DNA from: SZUA-100 sp965248135
GTDB taxonomy: Bacteria; Pseudomonadota; Alphaproteobacteria; Rhizobiales; Rhizobiaceae
Assembly (NCBI GenBank): GCA_965248135.1
Contig: CBDFIN010000012.1
Coordinates: 1,240,001-1,304,000 of the forward strand
Reading direction: 5' to 3'
DNA: 64,000 nt
The notes below the pieces were generated by a model that saw only the letters and a program-made list of their open reading frames with translations, made no database searches and was not told the origin of the DNA. The position numbers and the translations under genes are program-made. Shown here in pieces: positions 28,384 to 37,946 of the stretch (its first letter is position 1; each line of letters begins with the position of its first letter).

Positions 28384-29055
28384 ATGAGCGGGATTGTTGA
28401 ACCAGAGATAAAGATTTGCGGATTGAGCACCGCGGAAGCTGTAAAAGCGGCGCTTGATGGCGGCGCCAGCCATATCGGCTTCATTTTCTTTGCAAAAAGC
28501 CCCCGGCATGTCGAGCCGGAGGCGGTGGCGAAATTGCGTCAAATGGTTGCAGGTAAGGCAAAATCGGTTGCCGTAACAGTCAATGCCGACAACGCCATGC
28601 TTGATGATATTGTTGCCAGGGTAAAGCCCGACATGCTCCAGCTTCATGGCAGTGAATCGCCACAACGTGTAGCTGAAATCAAGGCTCGCTACGGTCTGGC
28701 CATTATCAAGGCATTTGCCATCCGTGACGCCGCGGATCTTGCAAAAACCATTGCTTACGAAGAGGTCGCCGATCACTATTTGCTCGATGCCAAACCACCC
28801 GCCGGTTCCGACCTGCCGGGCGGTAATGGTGTCAGCTTCGACTGGTCGCTATTGCGTGAGTTCAAATCCGGCAAACCGGTTATGCTTTCTGGTGGACTGG
28901 ACCGCACCAACATTGCCGACGCCATCGCCATCGCCGGGCCCGACGGCATTGATATTTCCTCTGGTGTCGAGACAAGTCCCGGTGTTAAAGACACCGCACT
29001 TATTATCGCCTTTCTGGACCAGGTAAATAGATTAACCTGGCCGATAAGCGCATGA
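28384..29055 (+). CDS. trpF: Phosphoribosylanthranilate isomerase
   Basis: A 223-residue TrpF barrel. IKICGLSTAEAVKAALDGGA carries the catalytic Cys, the Asp partner is in AKPPAGSDLPGG with nearby FDW, and the phosphate loop is LSGGLDRTNI. MLQLHGSESPQRV is a family block. The ATG at 28384 is chosen; an upstream ATG pair at 28345 is open. It is the first of trpF, trpB, trpA, accD, folC, an order common in rhizobia. Confidence 0.95.
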   Translation: MSGIVEPEIKICGLSTAEAVKAALDGGASHIGFIFFAKSPRHVEPEAVAKLRQMVAGKAKSVAVTVNADNAMLDDIVARVKPDMLQLHGSESPQRVAEIKARYGLAIIKAFAIRDAADLAKTIAYEEVADHYLLDAKPPAGSDLPGGNGVSFDWSLLREFKSGKPVMLSGGLDRTNIADAIAIAGPDGIDISSGVETSPGVKDTALIIAFLDQVNRLTWPISA

Positions 29056-29074
29056 TATCAAGAAGGCCCGGCAA

Positions 29075-30292
29075 ATGAGCAAACAGCCACCCAATTCCTT
29101 TCGCAAAGGACCGGACGAGCAGGGTATGTTCGGCATATTTGGCGGACGCTTTGTCGCTGAAACCTTGATGCCGAATATTCTCGAGCTGAATGATGCCTGG
29201 GACGTGGCCAAGCAAGACGCGGAATTCCAGCAGGAATTACAATCACTCAATACCCATTATACCGGCCGGCCGAGCCCGCTTTATTTTGCCGAAAGGCTGA
29301 CCGACCATCTTGGCGGCGCGAAGGTCTATTTCAAGCGCGACGAGTTGAACCACACCGGTAGTCACAAGATCAACAACTGCGTTGGACAGATTTTACTGGC
29401 GCAGCGCATGGGTAAAACCAGAATTATCGCCGAAACCGGCGCTGGCCAACACGGCGTTGCCGCAGCCACCGTGGCGGCGCGGTTTGGTTATCCTTGCGCC
29501 GTTTATATGGGTGCCAAGGATGTGCATCGTCAGGCACCGAATGTGTTTCGTATGAAACTGCTTGGTGCCGAAGTCTTTCCGGTCAGCGCTGGTGCAGGCA
29601 CCTTGAAAGATGCGATGAACGAAGCGCTGCGTGACTGGGTTGCCAATGTTGAAGATACCTATTATCTCATCGGCACGGCTGCAGGTCCACACCCCTATCC
29701 TGAGCTGGTGCGCGATTTTCAGTCGGTTATCGGCAATGAGGTGCGTCAGCAGATGATGGCGGCGGAAGGGCGGTTGCCCGATCTGCTGGTGGCAGCGGTC
29801 GGCGGCGGCTCAAATGCCATTGGCCTGTTCCATCCGTTTCTCGACGACAAGGACGTGGCCATCGTTGGGGTTGAAGCCGGTGGCAAGGGGCTCGATACCG
29901 ACGAACATTGCGCCTCGCTCACCGCCGGACGCCCGGGCGTGTTGCACGGCAATCGTACCTATCTGCTGCAGGACAGTGAAGGACAGATTGAAGAGGGCGC
30001 CTCGATTTCGGCGGGTCTTGACTACCCCGGCATTGGGCCCGAACACTCGTGGCTGAAAGAAACCGGCCGGGTGGATTATGTGCCGATTGGCGATAATGAG
30101 GCGCTTGAAGCCTTTCAGCTATTGTGCCAACTGGAAGGCATAATACCGGCACTGGAACCAAGCCATGCGCTGGCCGAAGTGATCAAACGGGCGCCGACCA
30201 TGGGCAAGAACAAGATCATTGTGATGAACCTGTGCGGCCGCGGTGACAAGGATGTATTTACCGTCGGCGAGGCGCTGGGCGTGAAAATATAA
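29075..30292 (+). CDS. trpB: Tryptophan synthase beta chain
   Basis: A 405-residue PLP enzyme joining indole and serine. The PLP Lys is in LNHTGSHKINN (about residue 97). Glu of GAGQHG is the catalytic acid region, and VGGGSNAIG binds the PLP phosphate. The N-terminus GMFGIFGGRFVAETLMP is the family opening. It pairs with TrpA, encoded 18 bp downstream. Confidence 0.98.
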   Translation: MSKQPPNSFRKGPDEQGMFGIFGGRFVAETLMPNILELNDAWDVAKQDAEFQQELQSLNTHYTGRPSPLYFAERLTDHLGGAKVYFKRDELNHTGSHKINNCVGQILLAQRMGKTRIIAETGAGQHGVAAATVAARFGYPCAVYMGAKDVHRQAPNVFRMKLLGAEVFPVSAGAGTLKDAMNEALRDWVANVEDTYYLIGTAAGPHPYPELVRDFQSVIGNEVRQQMMAAEGRLPDLLVAAVGGGSNAIGLFHPFLDDKDVAIVGVEAGGKGLDTDEHCASLTAGRPGVLHGNRTYLLQDSEGQIEEGASISAGLDYPGIGPEHSWLKETGRVDYVPIGDNEALEAFQLLCQLEGIIPALEPSHALAEVIKRAPTMGKNKIIVMNLCGRGDKDVFTVGEALGVKI

Positions 30293-30310
30293 GGCGAAAC
30301 GAAAAACCCC

Positions 30311-31159
30311 ATGACAAGCAGAATTGACACCCGCTTTTCAGCGCTGAAGAATGAGGGCCGCCCGGCACTGGTGACCTTTCTCACCGGCGGTGATCCGGAC
30401 TATGAGACATCGCGGGCAATTATCAAGGCGCTGCCGCAAGCCGGTGCCGATGTGATAGAAATCGGCATGCCTTTTTCCGATCCCATGGCCGATGGTCCGG
30501 CCATTCAGCAGGCCGGGCTGCGGGCGCTTAAGGCCGGTCATACCATGGCCAAAACACTGGCAATGGTCAGAAGTTTTCGCCAGGACGACGATGAAACACC
30601 CATTGTGTTGATGGGCTATTACAATCCGATCTATTCCTATGGACCGGAAAAGTTTCTCGATGATGCGAAAGAGGCCGGCGTTGATGGTTTCATTGTCGTC
30701 GATCTGCCGTCGGAAATGGATGACGAATTGTGTCTTCCCGCATTGGCCCGCGGGCTCAATTTCATTCGACTGGCAACCCCGACAACCGACGACAAGCGTT
30801 TACCGGCGGTGCTCGCCAATACTTCCGGTTTTTTATATTACGTTTCGATCACCGGCATTACCGGCACCGCGATGCCAGACCCGCAACTGGTTTCCCGTTC
30901 CATCGCCCATATCAGGGAAAAGACCGATCTGCCAATCTGCGTAGGATTTGGCGTGCGTTCGGCCGAGCAGGCAAAGGTTCTCGGCCAGGCGTCCGATGGT
31001 GTGGTGGTCGGCACCGCACTGGTCAATGCGGTAGCCGGCAGTCTCGATAATAATGGCCTTGCCACGGGTTCGACCGTCGAAGCCGTTACCAGCCTGGTGG
31101 CCGACCTTGCCGAGGGCGTGCGTCGGGCAGGGCTTGAAAAAAACAACATTACTGTCTAA
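30311..31159 (+). CDS. trpA: Tryptophan synthase alpha chain
   Basis: A 282-residue TrpA barrel that cleaves indole-3-glycerol phosphate. The catalytic Glu is in VIEIGMPFSDPMADGPAIQ and the Asp in GFIVVDLPSEM. Later blocks are LLYYVS-type (FLYYVSITGITG) and GFGVRSAEQA. A C-terminal extension (TSLVADLAEGVRRA) is ordinary. It lies directly after trpB and about 50 bp before accD. Confidence 0.97.
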   Translation: MTSRIDTRFSALKNEGRPALVTFLTGGDPDYETSRAIIKALPQAGADVIEIGMPFSDPMADGPAIQQAGLRALKAGHTMAKTLAMVRSFRQDDDETPIVLMGYYNPIYSYGPEKFLDDAKEAGVDGFIVVDLPSEMDDELCLPALARGLNFIRLATPTTDDKRLPAVLANTSGFLYYVSITGITGTAMPDPQLVSRSIAHIREKTDLPICVGFGVRSAEQAKVLGQASDGVVVGTALVNAVAGSLDNNGLATGSTVEAVTSLVADLAEGVRRAGLEKNNITV

Positions 31160-31211
31160 CTCGGTCTGAATACTGAAGCTTTAGCCTAAAGGGCCAAACC
31201 GGAAACCCGCC

Positions 31212-32222
31212 ATGAACTGGATCACCAATTTTGTCCGTCCGAAATTTGGCAACCTGCTGAGCCGTAAGGAACTGCCGACCAATTTGTGGATCAAGGATCC
31301 GCAGACCGGGGAAATGGTGTTTCACAAGGATTTGGAACAAAACCAATGGGTGGTGCCCTCTTCGGGCTACCACATGAAGATTTCAGCCCACGACCGGTTT
31401 GCCAATTTTTTCGATAATGGTGAATTTGAACAGTTTGCCAGCCCGCAGGTAGCGGTCGATCCGCTGAAATTCCGCGACGAACGCCGCTATACTGATCGGC
31501 TGAAAGAAAACAAGGCGAAGACCCAGCTTGAAGACGCGATTCTTGCCGGCAGCGGCACGGTCGAAGGTATCGCCATTACTGCAACGGTGCAGGATTTCAC
31601 CTTCATGGGTGGTTCATTGGGCATGGCGGCCGGCGAGGCGATCATTGAGGCGATGAGCGCCGCGGTTGACCGGCGAACGCCGTTCGTGTTGTTTGCCGCA
31701 TCCGGTGGCGCGCGCATGCAGGAGGGCATTCTCTCGCTGATGCAGCTGCCACGCACCACGGTGGCGGTTCAACGGCTGAAGGAAGCCAGCCTTCCCTATA
31801 TTGTTGTGCTCACCAATCCGACCACCGGTGGGGTGACAGCATCCTACGCTATGCTTGGCGATATACACATCGCCGAACCCGAGGCGCTGATCTGTTTTGC
31901 CGGACCGCGGGTGATCGAACAGACCATTCGTGAAAAGATACCGGAAGGCTTTCAGCGTTCCGAATTTCTGCAGGAACACGGTATGGTCGACATGGTGGTT
32001 TCCAGGCTTGAACTGCGTGAGACAATTGCCCGGCTAATTGGCCTTTTAACCAAGCAGACGCCGGTGAAATTACCGGTGGAGGAGCCGCTCGAAGCTGACG
32101 TGGCAGAGACGGAAGAGGCAGTTGTTGAAGCTTTTGATGACGAGGCGGAGTTAACAACCGACGACGAGCCGGAGGAAGCCGCGGAACAGACAGAACAGGT
32201 GGAAACCAAGCCTGCTGAATAA
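31212..32222 (+). CDS. accD: Acetyl-CoA carboxylase carboxyltransferase beta subunit, zinc-ribbon cysteines lost
   Basis: A 336-residue AccD for the first step of fatty acid synthesis, partnering AccA. The catalytic core is clear: GGSLGMAAGEAI, ASGGARMQEGILSLMQ, NPTTGGVTASYAMLGD and GPRVIEQTIRE. In most bacteria the N-terminus has a four-Cys zinc ribbon (CxxC...CxxC). Here the matching places read LWIKDPQTGEM and WVVPSSGYHM, with no Cys left. The C-terminal 45 residues are highly acidic (many Glu/Asp). It is probably functional, since the rest is intact and rhizobial AccDs are known to degrade this ribbon. Confidence 0.95.
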   Translation: MNWITNFVRPKFGNLLSRKELPTNLWIKDPQTGEMVFHKDLEQNQWVVPSSGYHMKISAHDRFANFFDNGEFEQFASPQVAVDPLKFRDERRYTDRLKENKAKTQLEDAILAGSGTVEGIAITATVQDFTFMGGSLGMAAGEAIIEAMSAAVDRRTPFVLFAASGGARMQEGILSLMQLPRTTVAVQRLKEASLPYIVVLTNPTTGGVTASYAMLGDIHIAEPEALICFAGPRVIEQTIREKIPEGFQRSEFLQEHGMVDMVVSRLELRETIARLIGLLTKQTPVKLPVEEPLEADVAETEEAVVEAFDDEAELTTDDEPEEAAEQTEQVETKPAE

Positions 32223-32262
32223 TACCGACTTGCCTTGATAAAAACCACCACCGGATCGGCCA

Positions 32263-33585
32263 ATGGCTAAGAGTAAGGCGCACGCGCTTATTGACGAGCT
32301 GATGAAAATTCACCCCAAGGGATATGATTTGTCCCTTGGGCGGATGACCAGAATACTGGCGAAACTGGACAATCCTCAGGATCGGCTGCCACCGGTAATT
32401 CATGTCGCCGGCACCAACGGCAAGGGATCGACGATCGCCCTTTGCCGCGCCATGTTAGAGGCCGACGGTAAGTTGGTCCACGTCGATACCTCGCCGCATC
32501 TGGTTAATTATCACGAGCGTTTTCGCATTGGCGCCAAAGGTGGGGGCAAGCTGGTCGACGACGAGGTGCTGGCGGCAGCGATAGAAGAGGTGGCAATCGC
32601 CAATGACGGCCAGCCGATCACCGTTTTCGAAATACTGACTGCAGCTACATTTTTGCTGTTTTCCTCCCACCCTGGTGATGTTGCGCTGATCGAAGTGGGC
32701 CTTGGCGGACGGTTCGATTCGACCAATGTCATCAAGCACTCCCATATCAGCGTTATTACCCCGGTATCACTCGACCATCAGGGCTTTCTCGGTGACAACA
32801 TCGCTCAAATCGCCGGCGAAAAAGCCGGTATCATCAAAAAGAACGTGCCCGTCATCATTGCCGAACAAGACGAAAAAGCCCGTGAGGTGCTTGAGGCTGC
32901 AGCCCATCGTCTGGGATCGACCGCCTATATCGGAGGTCAGGATTTCGCCTGTCATGAGGAAGCCGGTCGTATGGTCTATCAGGATGGCGATGGTCTTTTA
33001 GACCTGCCACCGCCGGCATTGATCGGTTGTCATCAATTATCCAATGCCGCAACCGCTATTGCAACGCTGCGCTATGGCGGGTTCGACGTTTCAACTGCGG
33101 TAATCGAAAGCGGCATGCGAAGGGTTTCCTGGCCCGGCCGGTTGCAACGCCTAAAGAAAGGGGTTTTGACCGGTCGGGTGCCTCAAAGCACCGAAATATG
33201 GATCGACGGTGGCCATAATCCGCAAGCCGGCGAAGCGATTGCGGGTTTCATGCGCCAACTGAAAACAAAGGATGATCGTCCATTAGTGTTGGTTTGCGGT
33301 ATACTGACCACCAAGGATCCGGCAGGGTATTTCGGTCATTTTTCCGGTCTTGCTGATCGCGTCATTGCCGTGCCGGTGTCATCGAGCGATGCTGGCCATG
33401 CGCCGGCAGAACTTGCGGAAGTGGCAAAGAAGGCCGGTCTTGCCGCCGCATCCGCCGGTTCAATTGAGATGGCGTTCGATCAACTTGGCGGCGATCCTTC
33501 CGCCAAGCGGATGCGCGTCCTGATTTGCGGTTCGCTTTATCTCGTTGGCGAAGTGTTGAAAAAAAACGAAACGCCTCCGGAATAA
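32263..33585 (+). CDS. folC: Folylpolyglutamate synthase / dihydrofolate synthase
   Basis: A 440-residue Mur-ligase-fold enzyme. The P-loop is HVAGTNGKGSTIALC (about residue 48). Folate and metal blocks are SPHLVNYHERFRI, FEILTAATFLLF, LIEVGLGGRFDSTN and TPVSLDHQGFLGD. WIDGGHNPQAGEA is the C-terminal domain signature. It adds glutamate to folates. It lies 40 bp downstream of accD and ends the trp-accD-folC unit. Confidence 0.95.
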   Translation: MAKSKAHALIDELMKIHPKGYDLSLGRMTRILAKLDNPQDRLPPVIHVAGTNGKGSTIALCRAMLEADGKLVHVDTSPHLVNYHERFRIGAKGGGKLVDDEVLAAAIEEVAIANDGQPITVFEILTAATFLLFSSHPGDVALIEVGLGGRFDSTNVIKHSHISVITPVSLDHQGFLGDNIAQIAGEKAGIIKKNVPVIIAEQDEKAREVLEAAAHRLGSTAYIGGQDFACHEEAGRMVYQDGDGLLDLPPPALIGCHQLSNAATAIATLRYGGFDVSTAVIESGMRRVSWPGRLQRLKKGVLTGRVPQSTEIWIDGGHNPQAGEAIAGFMRQLKTKDDRPLVLVCGILTTKDPAGYFGHFSGLADRVIAVPVSSSDAGHAPAELAEVAKKAGLAAASAGSIEMAFDQLGGDPSAKRMRVLICGSLYLVGEVLKKNETPPE

Positions 33586-33704
33586 TATGGCAATATCAGC
33601 GCTTGGTTAATACAGAAGGCAGCTTAATACCGTCAACTTGGGATAACCTATCAAATTGATATGTTTGTCCGTCGTGTTGGAAATCCTGAATCAGTAACAA
33701 CTCA

Positions 33705-33827
33705 TTTCGTCATTCGGGTGCTTGTCACAGGAATCCGTTGCTCAAATTTGCCCAAAACCACAAAATTCGGGACTGTTTGATGGTGGAGAGGCATGGATCC
33801 TCGCGACAAGCGCGGGGATGACGAAAA
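33705..33827. repeat. Inverted-repeat intergenic element with CGTCAT / ATGACG ends
   Basis: The left end TTTCGTCATTCGGGTGCTTG and the right end GACAAGCGCGGGGATGACGAAA are imperfect inverted repeats about 120 bp apart, with ATGGATCC just inside the right end. This pattern (CGTCAT...GGATCC...ATGACG) is the look of short palindromic dispersed repeats I know from several alphaproteobacteria. Only one copy is in this window. The rest of the 33586-33990 gap holds the trxA terminator and nothing else I can support. Confidence 0.6.
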
Positions 33828-33910
33828 GAAGATAGTTCATTTTAAGCCTTATCCCGAAGACGCCTGATATTGACCACCGTTGGTATGACTGCTGGCGCTA
33901 CATTTTAGTT

Positions 33911-33938
33911 AAAAAAATTGCCGGGTCAGGCCCGGCAA
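33911..33938 (-). terminator. Intrinsic terminator of trxA
   Basis: TTGCCGGG (33918-33925) pairs perfectly with CCCGGCAA (33931-33938) around the loop TCAGG. On the minus strand the stem is followed by seven T. It lies about 50 bp after the trxA stop and closes the addB-addA-trxA direction of transcription. Confidence 0.85.
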
Positions 33939-33990
33939 ATTAGTCATTGTACTGTGAAAAGTTGACTGATCCGACGTTGAAATGCATCGA

Positions 33991-34311
33991 TCAGGTTTCA
34001 GCGTTAATCCAGGCGGAAAGTTTGTTTTTCGGAACGGCACCGATCTGAATGGCCACCGGCTCACCACCTTTAAACATCAACAAGGTCGGGATTGATCGCA
34101 CGCCATATTGAGCGGCGAGCTCGGGATTCTCGTCCATATTCAGTTTGGCGATCTTGACCTTGCCATTCATCTCGTCAGAAAGCTCTTCCAGGCTGGGGGC
34201 GATCATTTTGCAAGGGCCGCACCATTCGGCCCAAAAGTCCACGACAACAGGAATGTCGGATTGCAGGACTTCCGATTCAAAATTCTCTTTGTCTGCCTTT
34301 TGTGTTGCCAT
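33991..34311 (-). CDS. trxA: Thioredoxin
   Basis: A 106-residue thioredoxin with the active site WAEWCGPCKMIAP, the cis-Pro in SIPTLLMFKGG and the buried Asp in VVDFWAEW. It reduces disulfides in cytosolic enzymes, including the ribonucleotide reductase and Msr systems. The ATG at 34311 has AAGGAGA upstream; the frame above it (to 34383) is not thioredoxin-like. It is 90 bp downstream of addA. Confidence 0.97.
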   Translation of the reverse strand: MATQKADKENFESEVLQSDIPVVVDFWAEWCGPCKMIAPSLEELSDEMNGKVKIAKLNMDENPELAAQYGVRSIPTLLMFKGGEPVAIQIGAVPKNKLSAWINAET

Positions 34312-34400
34312 AATTAAATCTCCTTGGATTTGGCGAATCGTGATCCACCGGTTGGCCGGAAGGTAGGTAGGCAAAGGGGCCACGTCAAGCTAGAGCATCC

Positions 34401-37400
34401 TCACGCCTGCGCGATCTTTGAAAATTGTTGCTCGATCAACCCGGTTGGCACCGGCATCAGGCTTGGTATTTCGGTCCACAGCAGTGCTGCTTCGACCCGA
34501 TGATGAGGATAAATCCTCTTAACCAGCCGATGATAGAGGGCAAGCTGGCTAAGATTATTTTCGTCGACGGCATCGGGCGCTGGTGGCGGTTGCCGGCTGG
34601 TTTTGTAATCGATAATGGTCACGCGATCATTTTCTACCACAAGCCGGTCGATCTGTCCGCAGACCAGTCTTGGACCATGTCTAAGTTCCACCGTACCGGC
34701 AATTGGAACCTCTGCCCGGCTTCGTCCGGGTAAAAACAACTGAGAAAAACGCCTATCTTCCAAAACTGAAAATACCTGCTTCATTATCTCGGTTGCCTGC
34801 GTCATGTTCCATCCGGTGATCGTTAGATAACCAAGAGCGGCTTCCCGCCTTGCCAGAGCCGCATCATCGGCGCAATCGATGTCCGGCAGTGTCTGCATCA
34901 GCCGGTGAACAGCTATGCCCCGCGCCATCGCCGTCGCTATTTTTTGGTTGCCATCACGTGGCGGCAATCCATTGGCACGCGCATCCCGTCGCTCGATCAG
35001 CGCCTGGGCGCCCGAAGGGGTGAGCGGACGTGGCAGCACTGGCTCGGCGGTGAGTTTTCGGTCAACCCAGTCCGGCAAGGGCTGCACGGGTTCTGCTTCC
35101 GGCTTCGCCTCGAAATCCTTGCGGTCTGTGGCCGTTTGGCCGGCCTGCTGCCAGCGCAGATAGGGATCACCATCATCGGCGTCACAGCGTTCGGTGCTTT
35201 GATCTTGCAGCGCCCGCAAGACCACCGAATGCCAGCAATCGGCATGGGGTCCGCGCAGCGGTGCCGTGCCGCAAACGATCAGTCGGTCAGCGGCCCTGGT
35301 CATGGCAACATAGAGCAACCGTTTATACTCCTGCTCGGCTTTTGTTTTGACAATATCGAGCCGCTGTCTGGCTATTTCAGGAATTTTCCTTTTATCGGCA
35401 ATCCACAAAAATCCGGCACTATTGCTGTTTTCTCCCTCCTGCCCCGACGCATCAAGTTCCACCAGCGAAGGGTCGTGGCGTCCATGATAGGGGGCCGCCC
35501 CCTTGTCGACCACAAACACCACAGGCGCCTCCAACCCCTTGGCCGCATGCACGGTCATTATCTTGACCTCGTCGACGGTAAGGTCGAACTCGCGCTTTAT
35601 CTCCAGTGAGGATGATTGCAGCCAGGCGATAAATCCTTCAAGGCCCGGGTGGCCGCTTTTTTCATGTTCCAAGGTCTGGGCGAGAAAGGCATCAAGCACA
35701 TCCTCCGCCTCGGCCCCTAATCTTGACAGGATCACCCGCCGTCCACCATCGGCTCCAAGCAGCAGTGCATAGAACTCATAAACCGGCATCTGGTCTGCTC
35801 TTTGACGCAATATTTCGAGCTGGCGCCACGCGGTTTCCGCCTTATCGTTTGTTTTAGCCCGTTGTTCGAGCACCTGATAAAGGCTTATGACGCCTCTGTT
35901 ATGGGCCAGATCGAACAGGTCATCCTCATCGAACGCAAATAGCGGGCTTTTTAACAGGGCCGCGAGCGCAAGATCATCATCCGGCAACAGCACCACCCGC
36001 CCCAGCGACAAAAGATCCTGCACCGCGATATGGTCGGTCAGCAACAGCCTGTCGGAGCCGGCAACCGGCACATTGCGTTGTTTAAGCGCCCGCGTAAGCG
36101 CCGTCGAGAACCGGTCACGGGACCGCACCAGTACCAGAATATCGCCCGCCCGGACCGGTTTATCTCCGCCCCTTGACGAACGGTTTTCATTCAACATCCG
36201 GCTGATCGCATCGGCTATGTTGGCTGCCAACAGTATTTGCGGGTCATTGGCGGCAAGGGCGTCGACCGGTTCTGCCCAGTCCTGAGGTTCGCTTGTAGGC
36301 TGTTTTTCAATCAGTGGCCAAATATCAACCATGCCCGGTTGTTTTCCGCGGATTGAATCATGGAATGTCGGCTCCCTGTCGCGGCTGAGACCGGCATAGT
36401 TTTCCTCGATAGAAAACACCTGATCGACGGCGGAAAGAATGTCCTTTGTCGAGCGGAAGGAAAGCCTTAAGCGAACCTTTGAAAATGCGCTGGATGCGGC
36501 CTTTGCCCGCGCCGCCAGCCTGTCGCGCTGGTGGGCAAAAGCGTCCGGTTCGGCACCTTGGAAAGAATAGATCGATTGCTTTTCATCACCGACGGCAAAC
36601 ACCGAACGTGCGGCCCGCTCGGCGCCTTCGCCGGCAAAGAAATCATCAATCAGTGCGCTGATTACCCGCCATTGGTCGCGATTGGTGTCCTGCGCCTCGT
36701 CGACCAACACGTGGTCAATGCCCTGGTCAAGCTTGTACTGCACCCATAATCGGGCATCCGAATGATCCAGTAATTCGGCACTCTTGACCACAAGATCGTC
36801 GAAATCGAGCAAGCCCCTTTGTTCTTTCAACTGTTGGTAGGTGGTGTTGATCGCGTCTGCCATGTGCACCAGCGCCTGACTGTCTTGCACCTGTGCCAAA
36901 AGGCTTATCCGGTCTCTTGTTGCCCCAAACTGGGCTAGCTCCTGCTCGAATTTTTCGCATAGGTCGGGTAATTGTTTCGCTAGCGTAACGGAAAAGAAGC
37001 CCCCCACCTTCCTCAACTTGCCTTCGGTGGTGAGAAATTTTTCAGCGCAAACGCGATATCGTTTCTTTGCCGAATCGACCGTAGCCAGCTGGCGCATCAG
37101 TTCGCTAAAAGCAATATTCCGACTAACCCCGGTAACCTCGGCCGCATCGGCCAGTTGCATCATTTCGGCATTGGATAATAACCATGGCGCATCGGTGATT
37201 ACCGTCTCTGGGGTTTCGTGCGGCCCGATATTCAGCTGTTGCCTAATGGCAGCAACGGCCGCTTCAACGCCGCCATATCGACGCAGCCAGGCGGAGATAC
37301 GGTTGCGCTTGGCTATTGACTCTTGCAGTGTCTTGCCAATGGTGTAGTCACTTGCAACAGCAAGCATGTGCCTGAACGCTTGGCCCAGAGTTTGATTCTC

Positions 37401-37946
37401 CCCAGCTTGAGCTGCCATTACTACCCGTCGTTGTGCCTCCCCTATCAGTGTTTTTTTGGTCGGCCCGTCCAGTATCTCGAAATGGCCAGCAATATTGGCC
37501 TCGAGTGGAAACTGCTGCAGCAGCGCTTCGCAAAAAGCGTGAATGGTCTGAATTTTCAATCCACCGGGTGTTTCCAGCGCCCGGGCAAATAATCGCCTTG
37601 CCTGTTTGATTTGTTCCTCGTCCGGCGGGTTACCGGAGATTTTCTGCAACACCGCTGCCAACTCGTTATCCCGCATCAAGGCCCATTCAGAAAGGGTGTC
37701 GAACACCTTGTTGGACATTTCGGCTGCTGCCGTCCTGGTGAAAGTCAAACACAGGATACGTGAAGGGTCGGTGCCCGAAAGCAGCAACCGTACCACCCGC
37801 CGTGTCAACACATAGGTCTTGCCCGAACCGGCATTGGCCGACACCCAGGCCGATCTTGAGGGGTCGGAAGCGGTGTTTTGCGAGGCTTGCGTGTTCTCGT
37901 CGATCTCAAACGGTTTGGCCAGGACGGATTCGCTAAAGCCGGTCAT
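34401..37946 (-). CDS. addA: AddA helicase-nuclease
   Basis: An 1181-residue UvrD-type helicase fused to a RecB nuclease. Walker A is SANAGSGKTYVLTRR (about residue 38), followed by LTFTRTAAAEM. Motif II is HVLVDEAQDTNRDQW; motif VI is YVAMTRAADRLIV. The C-terminal nuclease core includes VTIIDYKTSR with the metal Asp and Lys, preceded by GQIDRLVVEND. With AddB it processes double-strand breaks for RecA. Its start overlaps the end of addB by 4 bp. Confidence 0.96.
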   Translation of the reverse strand: MTGFSESVLAKPFEIDENTQASQNTASDPSRSAWVSANAGSGKTYVLTRRVVRLLLSGTDPSRILCLTFTRTAAAEMSNKVFDTLSEWALMRDNELAAVLQKISGNPPDEEQIKQARRLFARALETPGGLKIQTIHAFCEALLQQFPLEANIAGHFEILDGPTKKTLIGEAQRRVVMAAQAGENQTLGQAFRHMLAVASDYTIGKTLQESIAKRNRISAWLRRYGGVEAAVAAIRQQLNIGPHETPETVITDAPWLLSNAEMMQLADAAEVTGVSRNIAFSELMRQLATVDSAKKRYRVCAEKFLTTEGKLRKVGGFFSVTLAKQLPDLCEKFEQELAQFGATRDRISLLAQVQDSQALVHMADAINTTYQQLKEQRGLLDFDDLVVKSAELLDHSDARLWVQYKLDQGIDHVLVDEAQDTNRDQWRVISALIDDFFAGEGAERAARSVFAVGDEKQSIYSFQGAEPDAFAHQRDRLAARAKAASSAFSKVRLRLSFRSTKDILSAVDQVFSIEENYAGLSRDREPTFHDSIRGKQPGMVDIWPLIEKQPTSEPQDWAEPVDALAANDPQILLAANIADAISRMLNENRSSRGGDKPVRAGDILVLVRSRDRFSTALTRALKQRNVPVAGSDRLLLTDHIAVQDLLSLGRVVLLPDDDLALAALLKSPLFAFDEDDLFDLAHNRGVISLYQVLEQRAKTNDKAETAWRQLEILRQRADQMPVYEFYALLLGADGGRRVILSRLGAEAEDVLDAFLAQTLEHEKSGHPGLEGFIAWLQSSSLEIKREFDLTVDEVKIMTVHAAKGLEAPVVFVVDKGAAPYHGRHDPSLVELDASGQEGENSNSAGFLWIADKRKIPEIARQRLDIVKTKAEQEYKRLLYVAMTRAADRLIVCGTAPLRGPHADCWHSVVLRALQDQSTERCDADDGDPYLRWQQAGQTATDRKDFEAKPEAEPVQPLPDWVDRKLTAEPVLPRPLTPSGAQALIERRDARANGLPPRDGNQKIATAMARGIAVHRLMQTLPDIDCADDAALARREAALGYLTITGWNMTQATEIMKQVFSVLEDRRFSQLFLPGRSRAEVPIAGTVELRHGPRLVCGQIDRLVVENDRVTIIDYKTSRQPPPAPDAVDENNLSQLALYHRLVKRIYPHHRVEAALLWTEIPSLMPVPTGLIEQQFSKIAQA

